The notes under the pieces were generated by a model, which was not told where the DNA came from, ran no database searches, and saw only the letters and a program-made list of their open reading frames with translations. Position numbers and translations under genes: made by a program. This document shows positions 24,414 to 33,456 of a DNA stretch of 46,007 nt, one piece after another (the first letter of the stretch is position 1; each line of letters begins with the position of its first letter). Source of the DNA: Bradyrhizobium nanningense (GTDB lineage: Bacteria > Pseudomonadota > Alphaproteobacteria > Rhizobiales > Xanthobacteraceae). The stretch lies in assembly GCF_004114535.1 (NCBI RefSeq), contig NZ_LBJC01000072.1, positions 1 to 46,007 of the forward strand, in the 5' to 3' direction.

Positions 24414-25916
24414 GTGAACCAGCCAGCCGCATCGCCGACGCTCGACACGCTGTTCCAGCGCACGCTGACCCGGCAGCCGCACGCGGCCGCTTTGCTCGAT
24501 CCCCTCAACAAGGGACGCGTCACCGGGCACCAGCCGCGGCGAATGAGCTACGCCGAGGCCGACAGGGCTATCGAGGCGCTGTCGGCCCATTTCGTCGAAT
24601 CGGGCCTGCCGGCCAATTCCGTCATCGCGATCCAGCTGCCCAACACGGTCGAGTTCGTGCTCACGGTGCTTGCCGCCCACCGCGCCGGCCTCGTCGTCGC
24701 CGTGTTGCCGCTGTTGTGGCGCCACGCCGAACTGACCGCCGCACTCAACCGCACCGCGGCCCGCGCCATCGTTACCATGAGCACGGTTGATGGCGTCAGC
24801 TATGCCGATCTCGCGATGCATGCGGCCGCCGAAGCCTTCTCGATCCGTCACGTCTGCGGCTTCGGCACCGATCTGCCCGAAGGCATGGCGTCGCTGGACG
24901 ACGTGCTGGCCCGCCCGCCCGGCACCACGCGGGCCGTGATCCAGGACGGTCGCAAGGCGGCGATGATCTCCTTCGACGTCACCGCGGAAGGCTTTCGTCC
25001 GGTGCCGCGACCGCATTTCAGCCTGATCGCCGGCGGGCTCGCGATGTCGCTCGAAGCCGACATCCGGCAGGGTGCGAGCTTGATGGCGGCGTTCGCGCCG
25101 ATGTCGTTCGCCGGGCTCGCCTCCTCGCTCGCGGTGTGGCTGCTCTCCGGCGGCGCGCTGGCGCTGCATCATCCGTTCGAGAACGACGTTCTGGAGCAGC
25201 AGATCAACGAGCACGAATGCGAGGTGCTGATCGCGCCGGCGCAGCTCGCACTGCGGCTCGGCGATGCCGACCTGGCGGCGCGAATGCCGTCCTTACGCAA
25301 CGTCATCGGCCTGTGGCGCGCGCCCGAGCAGGTGGCAGCGAGCGATGCCTGGATTGCTCCCCATGCGCCGCTGACCGACGTCTATCTGTTCGGCGAGGCC
25401 GGCCTGTTCGGTGCCCGCCGCGGCGAGGACGGCATGCCGGTGGCAGTCATGCCCGGGCCGCACGGCGCTCCGCGCGAGCAGATGGGCTCGTCCATTGCCG
25501 GCGAGATCCTGCTGACGCCGAAGGGCACGCTCGGCCTGCGCGGCGCGATGGTGCCGATCGCGGCCTATGCCCCGCCGCAGCCGGTCGGTGAAACCCTGAC
25601 GGCGCAGCCGCCGCGCGACTATGTCGATACCGGTTATGCCGCACGGCTCGACCGCCCGAGCGGCGCAATCTGCATCACCGCGCCACCCTCCGGCATCATG
25701 GCCGTCGGCGGCTACCGCTTCCTCTCCAACGATCTCCAGGAATGGGCACGCCGGCTCGGCCAGGGCGCCCTGCTCACCGCGCTGCCCGACCGGCTTTCCG
25801 GTCACAGGCTGGCCGGACGCGCCCAGGACAACGCCCGCGCCCGCGAGGCGCTCAGCGAGCTCGGGCTTAACCCCCTGATGGTCGAGGCTTTTCGCGACCG
25901 CTCCGGGCCGGTCTAG
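24414..25916 (+). CDS. Degenerate AMP-binding (ANL superfamily) protein
   Basis: 500 residues from the GTG at 24414, directly after the solute-binding gene. The N-terminal half has the ANL layout: RRMSYAEADRAIEALSAHF, NSVIAIQLPNTVEFVLTVLA and HRAGLVVAVLPLLWRHAEL, as in acyl-CoA synthetases. The ATP-binding P-loop normally reading T-S-G-T-T-G-x-P-K-G is replaced by AMISFDVTAEGFRPVPR, and the later YGxTE-type and catalytic Lys motifs are not seen; DYVDTGYAARLDR may be a vestige of the YxTGD motif. It is probably not a working ligase, or it uses a changed mechanism. Confidence 0.7.
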   Translation: MNQPAASPTLDTLFQRTLTRQPHAAALLDPLNKGRVTGHQPRRMSYAEADRAIEALSAHFVESGLPANSVIAIQLPNTVEFVLTVLAAHRAGLVVAVLPLLWRHAELTAALNRTAARAIVTMSTVDGVSYADLAMHAAAEAFSIRHVCGFGTDLPEGMASLDDVLARPPGTTRAVIQDGRKAAMISFDVTAEGFRPVPRPHFSLIAGGLAMSLEADIRQGASLMAAFAPMSFAGLASSLAVWLLSGGALALHHPFENDVLEQQINEHECEVLIAPAQLALRLGDADLAARMPSLRNVIGLWRAPEQVAASDAWIAPHAPLTDVYLFGEAGLFGARRGEDGMPVAVMPGPHGAPREQMGSSIAGEILLTPKGTLGLRGAMVPIAAYAPPQPVGETLTAQPPRDYVDTGYAARLDRPSGAICITAPPSGIMAVGGYRFLSNDLQEWARRLGQGALLTALPDRLSGHRLAGRAQDNARAREALSELGLNPLMVEAFRDRSGPV

Positions 25917-26001
25917 GCGCAGTTTCGCCTGATACGTTGACGCTGCATTAAGGCGGCCAAACTAGATTGCGCGGCATCTGTTGCGTGATCAGAGTTTCCG
26001 A

Positions 26002-27225
26002 ATGTCCCAGGCGGGCCCGATCCTTTTTGTGTCCAATGCCGATCGGCCGCCCTTCGTCGGGGCGCTGGACGAGGCCCGGCTGTTTCCCGTGGTCGATACC
26101 GACTGGGCCAGCGCGGCCCGCGCGGTCGAAGAGGTGCAGCCAGCTGCAATTCTCGCCGTGATGCATGGCGGACATGAGCCGCATCTGGCTGCGCTCGCAA
26201 AGAAGATCGCCGAGCAATCGCCTTATCTTCCTTTCGTCGCCGTGGATGCGGCGGGCACGCTGCCTCGCAATGCCCTGCCCTTCTCCTTGCGCGGCGGCAA
26301 TCCCGACCGCCTGATCGCACGGCTTCGCGCCGCGCTGCGCGTGCGCACGCTCCACGCCACGGTGCTGCGCCGGCTACCCGAAGTGAAGGTCGCGCTGCCG
26401 CAAGGTGACCCCGCACGCGATGCCACCGTGCTCCTGATCGGCCGCGGCGCGGCCTACCCCGCGCTTTCCGTCGCGCTCGGCGAACGCGTCGGCGTCGTCG
26501 GTGCGCTCTCGATCGAGGCCGCCGCGAAACACCTCAACACCCGCGACCTCGACGGCGTCGTGCTCGCCGAAGGTTTCACCGCGCGCGTCACCGACGCCTT
26601 TCTCACGGTGCTCGCCGAGGACACCCGCTTCCGCAGCCTGCCGGTGGTCGTCACCGCGCACCAGCTGACGCAGACCTACGACCTGCCCAATCTCGAGCTG
26701 ATCCCGGGCGAGCCGGCCAAGGTCGCGGCCAATGCGTTGCCGCTGATCCGCCAGCACGCGATGGAAGCCCAATTGAGCCGCACGCTGCGCTCGATCGATG
26801 CCGGCGGCTGGCTCGATCCGCGCAGCGGCCTGCTCACGGCGGAAGCCTTCGCCCGCGATTTTGCCAAAGCGGTCGAGCAGACGCTGGCCCGCGGCGGCGG
26901 CCTGTCTGTCGCACGTTTCGCCTTCGACCCCGGTAATTCCCGCGCCCAGCTCGACGCCGCGCGCATCCTCAGCCGCCTGATGCGGCAGATGGATTTCGGC
27001 GTGGCGCAGAAGGACGGCTCGGTCATCGTGGTGTTCGCGGAGACCGACTTCCGCACGGCCCATATGATCGCGCGGCGTCTGTCGGCGGTGATGAGGCATA
27101 CCTCGAACGGCAAGCACGAGATGCGCAGCGATCCCGTGGTCAGCGTGGATTCGCTGTCGCCCTCGGATACGGCACGGTCGCTGCTGGCGCGGCTGTCGGC
27201 GGATGCGTCAAGGGCCGCGTCGTAG
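26002..27225 (+). CDS. Degenerate GGDEF-type signalling protein
   Basis: 407 residues from the ATG at 26002. The first ~240 residues look like two receiver-like alpha/beta segments (FVSNADRPPFVGALDEARLF and VLLIGRGAAYPALSVALGERV) without a clear phospho-acceptor. The C-terminal ~150 residues resemble a diguanylate cyclase fold (RSGLLTAEAFARDFAKAVEQ, ARILSRLMRQMDFG, DFRTAHMIARRLSAVM), but the GG(D/E)EF loop position reads KDGSVIVVF, so cyclase activity is unlikely. It could be a structural or binding variant. Assignment rests on overall layout. Confidence 0.6.
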   Translation: MSQAGPILFVSNADRPPFVGALDEARLFPVVDTDWASAARAVEEVQPAAILAVMHGGHEPHLAALAKKIAEQSPYLPFVAVDAAGTLPRNALPFSLRGGNPDRLIARLRAALRVRTLHATVLRRLPEVKVALPQGDPARDATVLLIGRGAAYPALSVALGERVGVVGALSIEAAAKHLNTRDLDGVVLAEGFTARVTDAFLTVLAEDTRFRSLPVVVTAHQLTQTYDLPNLELIPGEPAKVAANALPLIRQHAMEAQLSRTLRSIDAGGWLDPRSGLLTAEAFARDFAKAVEQTLARGGGLSVARFAFDPGNSRAQLDAARILSRLMRQMDFGVAQKDGSVIVVFAETDFRTAHMIARRLSAVMRHTSNGKHEMRSDPVVSVDSLSPSDTARSLLARLSADASRAAS

Positions 27226-27254
27226 TTCTTTCGCGAACTGCTGCAACAAGCACC

Positions 27255-27338
27255 GTCATTGCGAGCGTAGCGAAGCAATCCAGGCTCTCTCCGCGGAAAG
27301 ATTCTGGATTGCTTCGTCGCAAGGGCTCCTCGCAATGA
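27255..27338. repeat. Dispersed inverted repeat, family A copy 2
   Basis: GTCATTGCGAGCGTAGCGAA opens the element and CTCGCAATGA closes it; the internal GAAGCAATCCAG and CTGGATTGCTTC blocks match copy 1. It lies between the convergent GGDEF-like and mfd genes. Confidence 0.72.
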
Positions 27339-27356
27339 AGAGGTGAGACCTGAAGC

Positions 27357-30300
27357 TCACGCCGCCTTCTTGCTCTCGGCGAGTTGCGCCAGCTGCCGCA
27401 TGATCTCGGTTGTGCCGGCGAGACGCTCTTCCGGGGTCTCCCAGTCCTGCAGGAACACCACCTTCATGTCGGGCCGCACCTTGGCGGCTTGGCCGTGGCT
27501 GCGGATGAAGGTGACGAGGCGGTCGGGATGGGCGAAGGAATTGTCGCGGAAGACGATCACGGCGCCCTTCGGGCCGGCGTCGATCTTCTCGACATTGGCC
27601 CTTCGGCAGAACGCCTTGATCGCGGCGACCTTGAACAGGTAGCGCACCTCGTCCGGCAGCACGCCGAAGCGGTCGCGCATCTCGGCGCCAAAGTTCTCGA
27701 TCTCCTCCTCGGTGTCGAGATCGGCAAGGCGCCGGTACAGCGACAGCCGCACCGAGAGGTCGCCGACATAGTCCTCCGGGATGAGCACCGGCATGCCGAT
27801 CGTGATCGACGGCGACCAGCGGTCGGCGGCGGGCTCGGAGACGCCGGCCTTGAGGTTGACGATCGCCTCCTCCAGCATCGACTGATAGAGCTCGAAGCCG
27901 ACCTCCTTGATGTGGCCGGACTGCTCCTCGCCCAAGAGATTGCCGGCGCCGCGGATGTCGAGGTCGTGCGAGGCGAGCTGGAAGCCGGCGCCCAGCGTCT
28001 CCAGCGACTGCAGCACGGTGAGCCGGCGCTCGGCCTGCGCGGTGATCTTCTGCTGCGCCGGCAACGTGAACAGCGCATAGGCGCGCAGCTTGGAACGGCC
28101 GACCCGGCCGCGCAGCTGATAGAGTTGCGCCAGGCCGAACATGTCGGCGCGATGCACGATCAGCGTGTTGGCGTTGGGAATGTCGAGGCCGGATTCCACG
28201 ATCGTGGTCGACAGCAGGATGTCATATTTGCCGTCGTAGAATGCGGTCATGATGTCCTCGATCACGGCCGGCGGCATCTGGCCGTGCGCGACCGCGACCT
28301 TCATCTCCGGCACGTTCTTGTCGAGGAAATCCTTGACCTCGGCGAGATCGTCGATGCGCGGCACCACGTAGAACGCCTGCCCGCCGCGATAACGCTCGCG
28401 CAGCAGCGCCTCGCGGATCATCAGCGGATCATGCGGAGCGACGAAGGTGCGCACCGCGAGGCGATCTACGGGCGGCGAAGCGATGATCGAGAGCTCGCGC
28501 ACGCCGGTGAGCGCCAGCTGCAGCGTGCGCGGGATCGGCGTTGCCGACAGCGTCAGCACGTGCACCTCGGAGCGAAGCGCTTTCAGCCGCTCCTTGTGGG
28601 TGACGCCAAAATGCTGCTCTTCGTCGACGATCACGAGGCCGAGATCGCGGAACTTGATCGCCTTGCCGAGCAGCGCGTGGGTGCCGACGACGATATCGAC
28701 CGAGCCGTCGGCAATGCCCTTCTTGACCTGGTTCAGCTCCTTGGTCGCGATCAGCCGCGAAGCCTGCGCCACGTTGACCGGAAAGCCCTTGAAGCGCTCG
28801 GTGAAGGTCTTTGCGTGCTGGCGTGCGAGCAGCGTGGTCGGCACCACGACCGCAACCTGCTTGCCCTCGAGCGCCACGGCAAACGCTGCGCGCAACGCCA
28901 CCTCGGTCTTGCCGAAACCGACGTCGCCGCAGATCAGCCGGTCCATGGGACGGCCGAGTTCGAGGTCCTTCAGGGTGGATTCGATCGCCCCGAGCTGGTC
29001 CTCAGTCTCGTCATAGGGGAAGCGCGCGCAGAACTCATCGTAAAGGCCCGCCTGCACCGGCAGCTTGGGCGCCTCGTGCAGATGGCGCGCGGCCGCGATC
29101 TTGATCAATTCGCCCGCGATCTCGCGGATGCGGTTCTTGAGTTTCGCCTTGCGGGTCTGCCAGCCGCCGCCGCCCAGGCGATCCAGTTCGACCGTCGTCT
29201 GGTCGGAGCCGTAACGCGACAGCAGCTCGATGTTCTCGACGGGAAGAAACAGCTTCGTCTCGGCAGCATAGTGCAGCTCGAGGCAGTCGTGCGGGGCACC
29301 GGCAACGTCCAGCGTCTGCAGGCCGATGAAACGGCCGATGCCGTGGTCGACATGGACGACGATGTCGCCGGCGGCAAGGCTCGTCACCTCCGAGATGAAA
29401 TTGTCGAGCTTCCGGCTCGCCTTGCGCGGCCGTACCAGGCGATCGCCGAGGATGTCCTGCTCGCTGATAATAGCGATCTCGTCGGTCTCGAAACCGCTCT
29501 CGAGGCCGAGCACCGCGAGCATGGTCTCGTTGCGCGGGGTCGCCTGCACGGTGCGCCAGGAGTTGACGCCGGTGGTGTGGGTCAGCTTGTGGTCGCGCAG
29601 CATCGACGTCATGCGGTCGCGCGAGCCTTCGCTCCACAGCGCGATCACGACCTTCTTGCGCTGGGCCTGCAGCGCCATGACGTGGCCGACCACGGATTCG
29701 AACACGTTGACGTTGGTGTCGTTGCGCTCCGGCGCGAAGTCGCGGCCCTTGCGCGCACCGGCGTCGACGACGCTCGTCCCGTCCGCCGGAACCGAGAACT
29801 GCGTCAGCCGCACCAGCGGCATGTCGCTCTCGCGCTTGGTCCATTCCTCGGCGGTGAGATAGAGCCGGTCAGGCGGCAGCGGCTTGTAGATCGCGCCGCC
29901 GCCGGGATGCTCCATCGCGTCGCGCCGGGCCTCGTAATAGTCCTGGATCTGCTTGAAGCGCTCGCGGATCGCGTCCTCGGCCTGCGGCTCGATTGCGACG
30001 GCTGCGCCTTGCAGGTAGTCGAACAGCGTGTCCATCCGGTCCTGGAACAGCGGCAGCCAGTGCTCCATGCCGGGATGGCGGCGGCCTTCGCTGACGGCCT
30101 CATACAGCGCATCGTCGCGCTCTGGCGCGCCGAACTCGGCAACGTAGCCCATGCGGAAACGGCGGATGGTGTCGGTGACGAGCTGGAATTCCGAGATCGG
30201 CACCAGGTCGAGCGAGCGCATATCGAGCAGCGTGCGCTGGGTCTCGGCATCGAAGGAGCGGATCGATTCCAGGCTGTCGCCGAAGAAATCGAAGCGAACC

Positions 30301-30875
30301 GGCTGCTCGAGGCCGGCCGGAAACAGGTCCAGGATGCCGCCGCGCACGGCATATTCGCCGGGCTCACGCACGGTCGAGGAGCGGTTGTAGCCGTTGTGCT
30401 CGAGCCAGGCGACGATGGTGTCCATCGGCACGACATTGCCGGGGGCAACCGACAGCGCCTGCGCCGCGACGAGCTCGCGCGCGGGCACGCGCTGCACGAC
30501 GGCATTTACCGTCGTCAGCACGATCAGCGGCTTGTCGCTGCCGGTCAGAGATGCAAGCCGGGCCAGCGTCGTCAGGCGTTGCGCCAGGATGCCGCCATGC
30601 GGCGAGACGCGGTCATAGGGCTGGCAGTCCCAGGCTGGGAAGGTCAGCACCGGCAAATCCGGGGCGAAGAACTGCAGCGCGCGTTCGAGCTGCTGCATGC
30701 GCGGCCCGTCGCGGCAGACCACCGCAAGGCTGACCGCCGGCTTCTTCGGCCGCGCCGCGATGGCCCGGGCGAGATCGGAGACGACGAGACCTTCGGCGCC
30801 TTCCGCGACATTGGCAAGCGTCAGCGCCCGGCCGGGCGCAAGCAGCTCGGCCGGAGATTTCATCCCCGGTTTCAT
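27357..30875 (-). CDS. mfd: Transcription-repair coupling factor Mfd
   Basis: 1172 residues, the usual length. Mfd removes RNA polymerase stalled at lesions and recruits UvrA. The start at 30875 overlaps the sdhE stop (ATGA), whereas the open frame further upstream is the sdhE gene in another frame. Visible in order: the UvrB-like N-terminal module (ending near RLYLTAEEWTKRES), the RNA-polymerase-interacting domain (DYVVHVDHGIG-like GDIVVHVDHGIGRFIGL), the helicase Walker A ICGDVGFGKTEVALRAAF, DEEQHFGV, SATPIPRTL, the QLRGRVGRS motif VI and the translocation/TRCF C-terminal domain. Confidence 0.96.
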   Translation of the reverse strand: MKPGMKSPAELLAPGRALTLANVAEGAEGLVVSDLARAIAARPKKPAVSLAVVCRDGPRMQQLERALQFFAPDLPVLTFPAWDCQPYDRVSPHGGILAQRLTTLARLASLTGSDKPLIVLTTVNAVVQRVPARELVAAQALSVAPGNVVPMDTIVAWLEHNGYNRSSTVREPGEYAVRGGILDLFPAGLEQPVRFDFFGDSLESIRSFDAETQRTLLDMRSLDLVPISEFQLVTDTIRRFRMGYVAEFGAPERDDALYEAVSEGRRHPGMEHWLPLFQDRMDTLFDYLQGAAVAIEPQAEDAIRERFKQIQDYYEARRDAMEHPGGGAIYKPLPPDRLYLTAEEWTKRESDMPLVRLTQFSVPADGTSVVDAGARKGRDFAPERNDTNVNVFESVVGHVMALQAQRKKVVIALWSEGSRDRMTSMLRDHKLTHTTGVNSWRTVQATPRNETMLAVLGLESGFETDEIAIISEQDILGDRLVRPRKASRKLDNFISEVTSLAAGDIVVHVDHGIGRFIGLQTLDVAGAPHDCLELHYAAETKLFLPVENIELLSRYGSDQTTVELDRLGGGGWQTRKAKLKNRIREIAGELIKIAAARHLHEAPKLPVQAGLYDEFCARFPYDETEDQLGAIESTLKDLELGRPMDRLICGDVGFGKTEVALRAAFAVALEGKQVAVVVPTTLLARQHAKTFTERFKGFPVNVAQASRLIATKELNQVKKGIADGSVDIVVGTHALLGKAIKFRDLGLVIVDEEQHFGVTHKERLKALRSEVHVLTLSATPIPRTLQLALTGVRELSIIASPPVDRLAVRTFVAPHDPLMIREALLRERYRGGQAFYVVPRIDDLAEVKDFLDKNVPEMKVAVAHGQMPPAVIEDIMTAFYDGKYDILLSTTIVESGLDIPNANTLIVHRADMFGLAQLYQLRGRVGRSKLRAYALFTLPAQQKITAQAERRLTVLQSLETLGAGFQLASHDLDIRGAGNLLGEEQSGHIKEVGFELYQSMLEEAIVNLKAGVSEPAADRWSPSITIGMPVLIPEDYVGDLSVRLSLYRRLADLDTEEEIENFGAEMRDRFGVLPDEVRYLFKVAAIKAFCRRANVEKIDAGPKGAVIVFRDNSFAHPDRLVTFIRSHGQAAKVRPDMKVVFLQDWETPEERLAGTTEIMRQLAQLAESKKAA

Positions 30876-31162
30876 ACGCCGCCGTCCGCGATCGGATAGG
30901 ACTTGATGCGGGCAAACACCGCGCCGGTGACATCGGCCGGCAGCACCTTGTCGCCGGTGATGGCGGCATAGAGATCGGGATCGTTGACCTCGAGCAGCGT
31001 CTCGAGCTGCGTCAGCTCGTCGTCCGACAGACTGCCGATCTCGGCATCCGCGAAGCGGCCGAGGATCAGGTCCATCTCGCGCGTGCCGCGGTGCCAGCAG
31101 CGGAACAGCAGCCGCTTGCGGCGATCGTCCAGCCCGCTGCTCGATCGTGTCGTTCCCGTCAT
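30872..31162 (-). CDS. sdhE: Succinate dehydrogenase assembly factor SdhE
   Basis: 96 residues. SdhE helps attach FAD covalently to SdhA. The family signature RGTRE (25-29) stands in LLFRCWHRGTREMDLILGRF, followed by LETLLEVNDPDLYAAITG, both conserved. The ATG at 31162 overlaps nothing upstream; the stop overlaps the mfd start by 4 bp, so mfd is coupled to it. The sdhE-mfd pair faces recG divergently. Confidence 0.92.
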   Translation of the reverse strand: MTGTTRSSSGLDDRRKRLLFRCWHRGTREMDLILGRFADAEIGSLSDDELTQLETLLEVNDPDLYAAITGDKVLPADVTGAVFARIKSYPIADGGV

Positions 31163-31293
31163 GTCTCAAATCCAGTCAAACGCAGAAAGCCCGGACGTGC
31201 CGGGCCGGGGTGATATAGCCACTCGGGGTGGCCGTGTCAGCCCTCGATTTGGCATGGCCCGGTGGCCCGCGCGGGGTACGAAAAAAGACGTGG

Positions 31294-31316
31294 ATGCCCG
31301 GCACAAAGCCGGGCAT
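31294..31316. repeat. Short palindrome ATGCCCGG/CCGGGCAT
   Basis: An 8-bp perfect stem with loop CACAAAG, flanked by ACGTGG and GACGGG. It lies 32 bases before the recG start in the divergent sdhE/recG gap. It looks like another dispersed element and could fold in the recG 5' leader. Confidence 0.5.
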
Positions 31317-31347
31317 GACGGGCCGAAACGATCCTAGATTCGCATCC

Positions 31348-33456
31348 ATGCGCCCCAGTCTCCTGAATCCGCTGTTTGCTGCCGTGACCAGCCTGCCCGG
31401 CGTCGGTCCGAAACAGGACAAGCTGCTGCAGTATTTGCTCAGCCGGAGCGAGACGCCGCGGCTGGTCGATCTGTTGCTGCATTTGCCGAGCCAGGTGATC
31501 GACCGCCGGGCGCGGCCGAAAATCCGTGACGCGGTGCAGGGAACCATGGTGACGCTGGAGGTCACCGTCGACCGTCATCGCCCGCCCCCGCCGCGCAACG
31601 CGCGCGCGCCGTATCTGGTCTACGCCAGCGACGACACCGGTGACGTCGTGCTGACCTTCTTCCGCGCCAAGCCGGGCTATGTCGAAAAGCTGCTGCCGGT
31701 CGGCGAGAACCGCTACGTCTCCGGCACGCTTCAGATGTACGACGGCATCCCGCAGATCGTGCATCCGGACCGCGTGCTGGACGAGGAAGCGATCTCGAAG
31801 CTCTCGGGCATCGATCCGGTCTATCCGCTGACCGAAGGCCTCGCGCTCGGCTCGCTCCGCCGCGCGATCGCGCAGGCGCTGCAGAAGCTGCCGGCCCTGC
31901 CGGAATGGATCAGCCCGGAGGTGATGCGACGCTGCAATTTTCCGCCGATCGCCGAAGCGCTCACCCGCGTGCACCAGCCGGTCGAGCTGACGGACATCCT
32001 GCCCGATCAGCCGTTCTGGTCGCGCCTCGCCTTTGACGAGCTCCTGGCCGGCCAGCTCGCGCTCGCCCTGATCCGCGCGCAACTCCGCCGCCCCGCCGGC
32101 GTGCGCAATGCCGGCGACGGACATCTGCGCAACAAGATCATCGACGCCCTGCCCTACGCGCTCACGCCCTCGCAACGCAGCGCTGCGGCGGCCATCGCCG
32201 AGGATCTGAAGCAGCCGGTGCGCATGCTGCGACTGCTGCAGGGCGACGTCGGCTCCGGCAAAACGGTCGTGGCGCTGCTCGCGGCCGCCGCCGTCGCCGA
32301 GGTCGGCAAGCAGGCCGCGCTGATGGCTCCGACGGAAATCCTGGCGCGCCAGCACATCAAGACCATCGCCCCGCTCGCCGAGCGCGCCGGCATGCGGGTC
32401 GCGATCCTCACTGGCCGCGAGAAAGGCAAGGAGCGGCGCGAGATCGTCACCCAGCTCGCCGCAGGCGAGATCGACCTGCTCGTCGGCACCCATGCCCTGA
32501 TCCAGGACGACGTGATCTTTCACGATCTCGCGCTCGCCGTGGTCGACGAACAGCATCGCTTTGGCGTGCGCGAGCGGCTCGCGCTCACGTCCAAGGGCGA
32601 AGCCGTCGACGTGCTCGTGCTCAGCGCCACACCGATCCCGCGCACGCTGGTGCTGACCTATTTCGGCGACATGGACGTCTCCGAGCTGCGCGAGAAGCCC
32701 GCCGGCCGGCAGCCGATCGACACCCGCGCCGTCGCCATGAGCCGGCTCGGCGAGGTCATGGACGGCGTCGGACGCGCGCTGCAAGCGGGCAAGCTGGTCT
32801 ACTGGATCTGCCCGCTGGTCGAGGAATCCGAAGCCGAGGGCATCGAGCACCTCACGAACGCGACCAAGCGTTTCGAGAGCCTGCAAAAGCGTTTCGGCGA
32901 CCGCGTTGGCCTCGTCCACGGCCAGATGAAGGGCACCGAGAAGGACCGGGTCATGGGCCAGTTCGCCGCCCATGAGATCGGCCTTCTGGTCGCGACCACC
33001 GTGGTCGAGGTCGGCGTCGACGTGCCGGCGGCGACCATCATGGTGATCGAGAATGCCGAGCGCTTCGGCCTTGCCCAGCTGCACCAGCTGCGCGGCCGGA
33101 TCGGGCGCGGCTCGGAGGCCTCGACCTGCATCCTGCTCTACTCGGAGCCGCTCGGCGAGATGTCGAAGGCCCGCCTGAAAGTGATCCGCGAGACCACCGA
33201 CGGGTTCCGCATCGCCGAGGAAGACCTGAAGCTGCGCGGCGAAGGCGACGTGCTGGGCGTGCGCCAGAGCGGCCTGCCCGGCTACCGCATCGCGCGCCCG
33301 GAGGTGCATGGCCAGCTCATCGCCCAGGCAAGAGACGAAGCGCTCCGCATCCTCAAGGAGGATCCGAAGCTGAAGGGCGAGCGCGGCGAGGCGTTGCGGT
33401 GCCTGCTGTATCTGTATGAGCGAGACGAGGCGATTCCGCTGATCGGGGCGGGCTAA
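31348..33456 (+). CDS. recG: ATP-dependent DNA helicase RecG
   Basis: 702 residues from the ATG at 31348 (MRPSLLNPLF), the family's usual length. RecG remodels stalled forks and branched DNA. The wedge/OB domain occupies the first ~250 residues (LTSLPGVG-like VTSLPGVGPKQDKLL, then VASGTLQ-like RYVSGTLQMYDG). Helicase motifs: LLQGDVGSGKT, DEQHRFGVRERL, SATPIPRTL, VATTVVEVGVDVP and QLRGRIGRG. The added upstream frame is repeat DNA. The last codon overlaps the convergent gene by 4 bp. Confidence 0.96.
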   Translation: MRPSLLNPLFAAVTSLPGVGPKQDKLLQYLLSRSETPRLVDLLLHLPSQVIDRRARPKIRDAVQGTMVTLEVTVDRHRPPPPRNARAPYLVYASDDTGDVVLTFFRAKPGYVEKLLPVGENRYVSGTLQMYDGIPQIVHPDRVLDEEAISKLSGIDPVYPLTEGLALGSLRRAIAQALQKLPALPEWISPEVMRRCNFPPIAEALTRVHQPVELTDILPDQPFWSRLAFDELLAGQLALALIRAQLRRPAGVRNAGDGHLRNKIIDALPYALTPSQRSAAAAIAEDLKQPVRMLRLLQGDVGSGKTVVALLAAAAVAEVGKQAALMAPTEILARQHIKTIAPLAERAGMRVAILTGREKGKERREIVTQLAAGEIDLLVGTHALIQDDVIFHDLALAVVDEQHRFGVRERLALTSKGEAVDVLVLSATPIPRTLVLTYFGDMDVSELREKPAGRQPIDTRAVAMSRLGEVMDGVGRALQAGKLVYWICPLVEESEAEGIEHLTNATKRFESLQKRFGDRVGLVHGQMKGTEKDRVMGQFAAHEIGLLVATTVVEVGVDVPAATIMVIENAERFGLAQLHQLRGRIGRGSEASTCILLYSEPLGEMSKARLKVIRETTDGFRIAEEDLKLRGEGDVLGVRQSGLPGYRIARPEVHGQLIAQARDEALRILKEDPKLKGERGEALRCLLYLYERDEAIPLIGAG

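Noticed and set aside
27384..30899. A plus-strand open frame of about 1170 codons opposite mfd
   Set aside because: It is antisense to an unmistakable Mfd and its translation is Arg/Asp/His-rich with no domain; high third-position GC leaves the opposite frame open.
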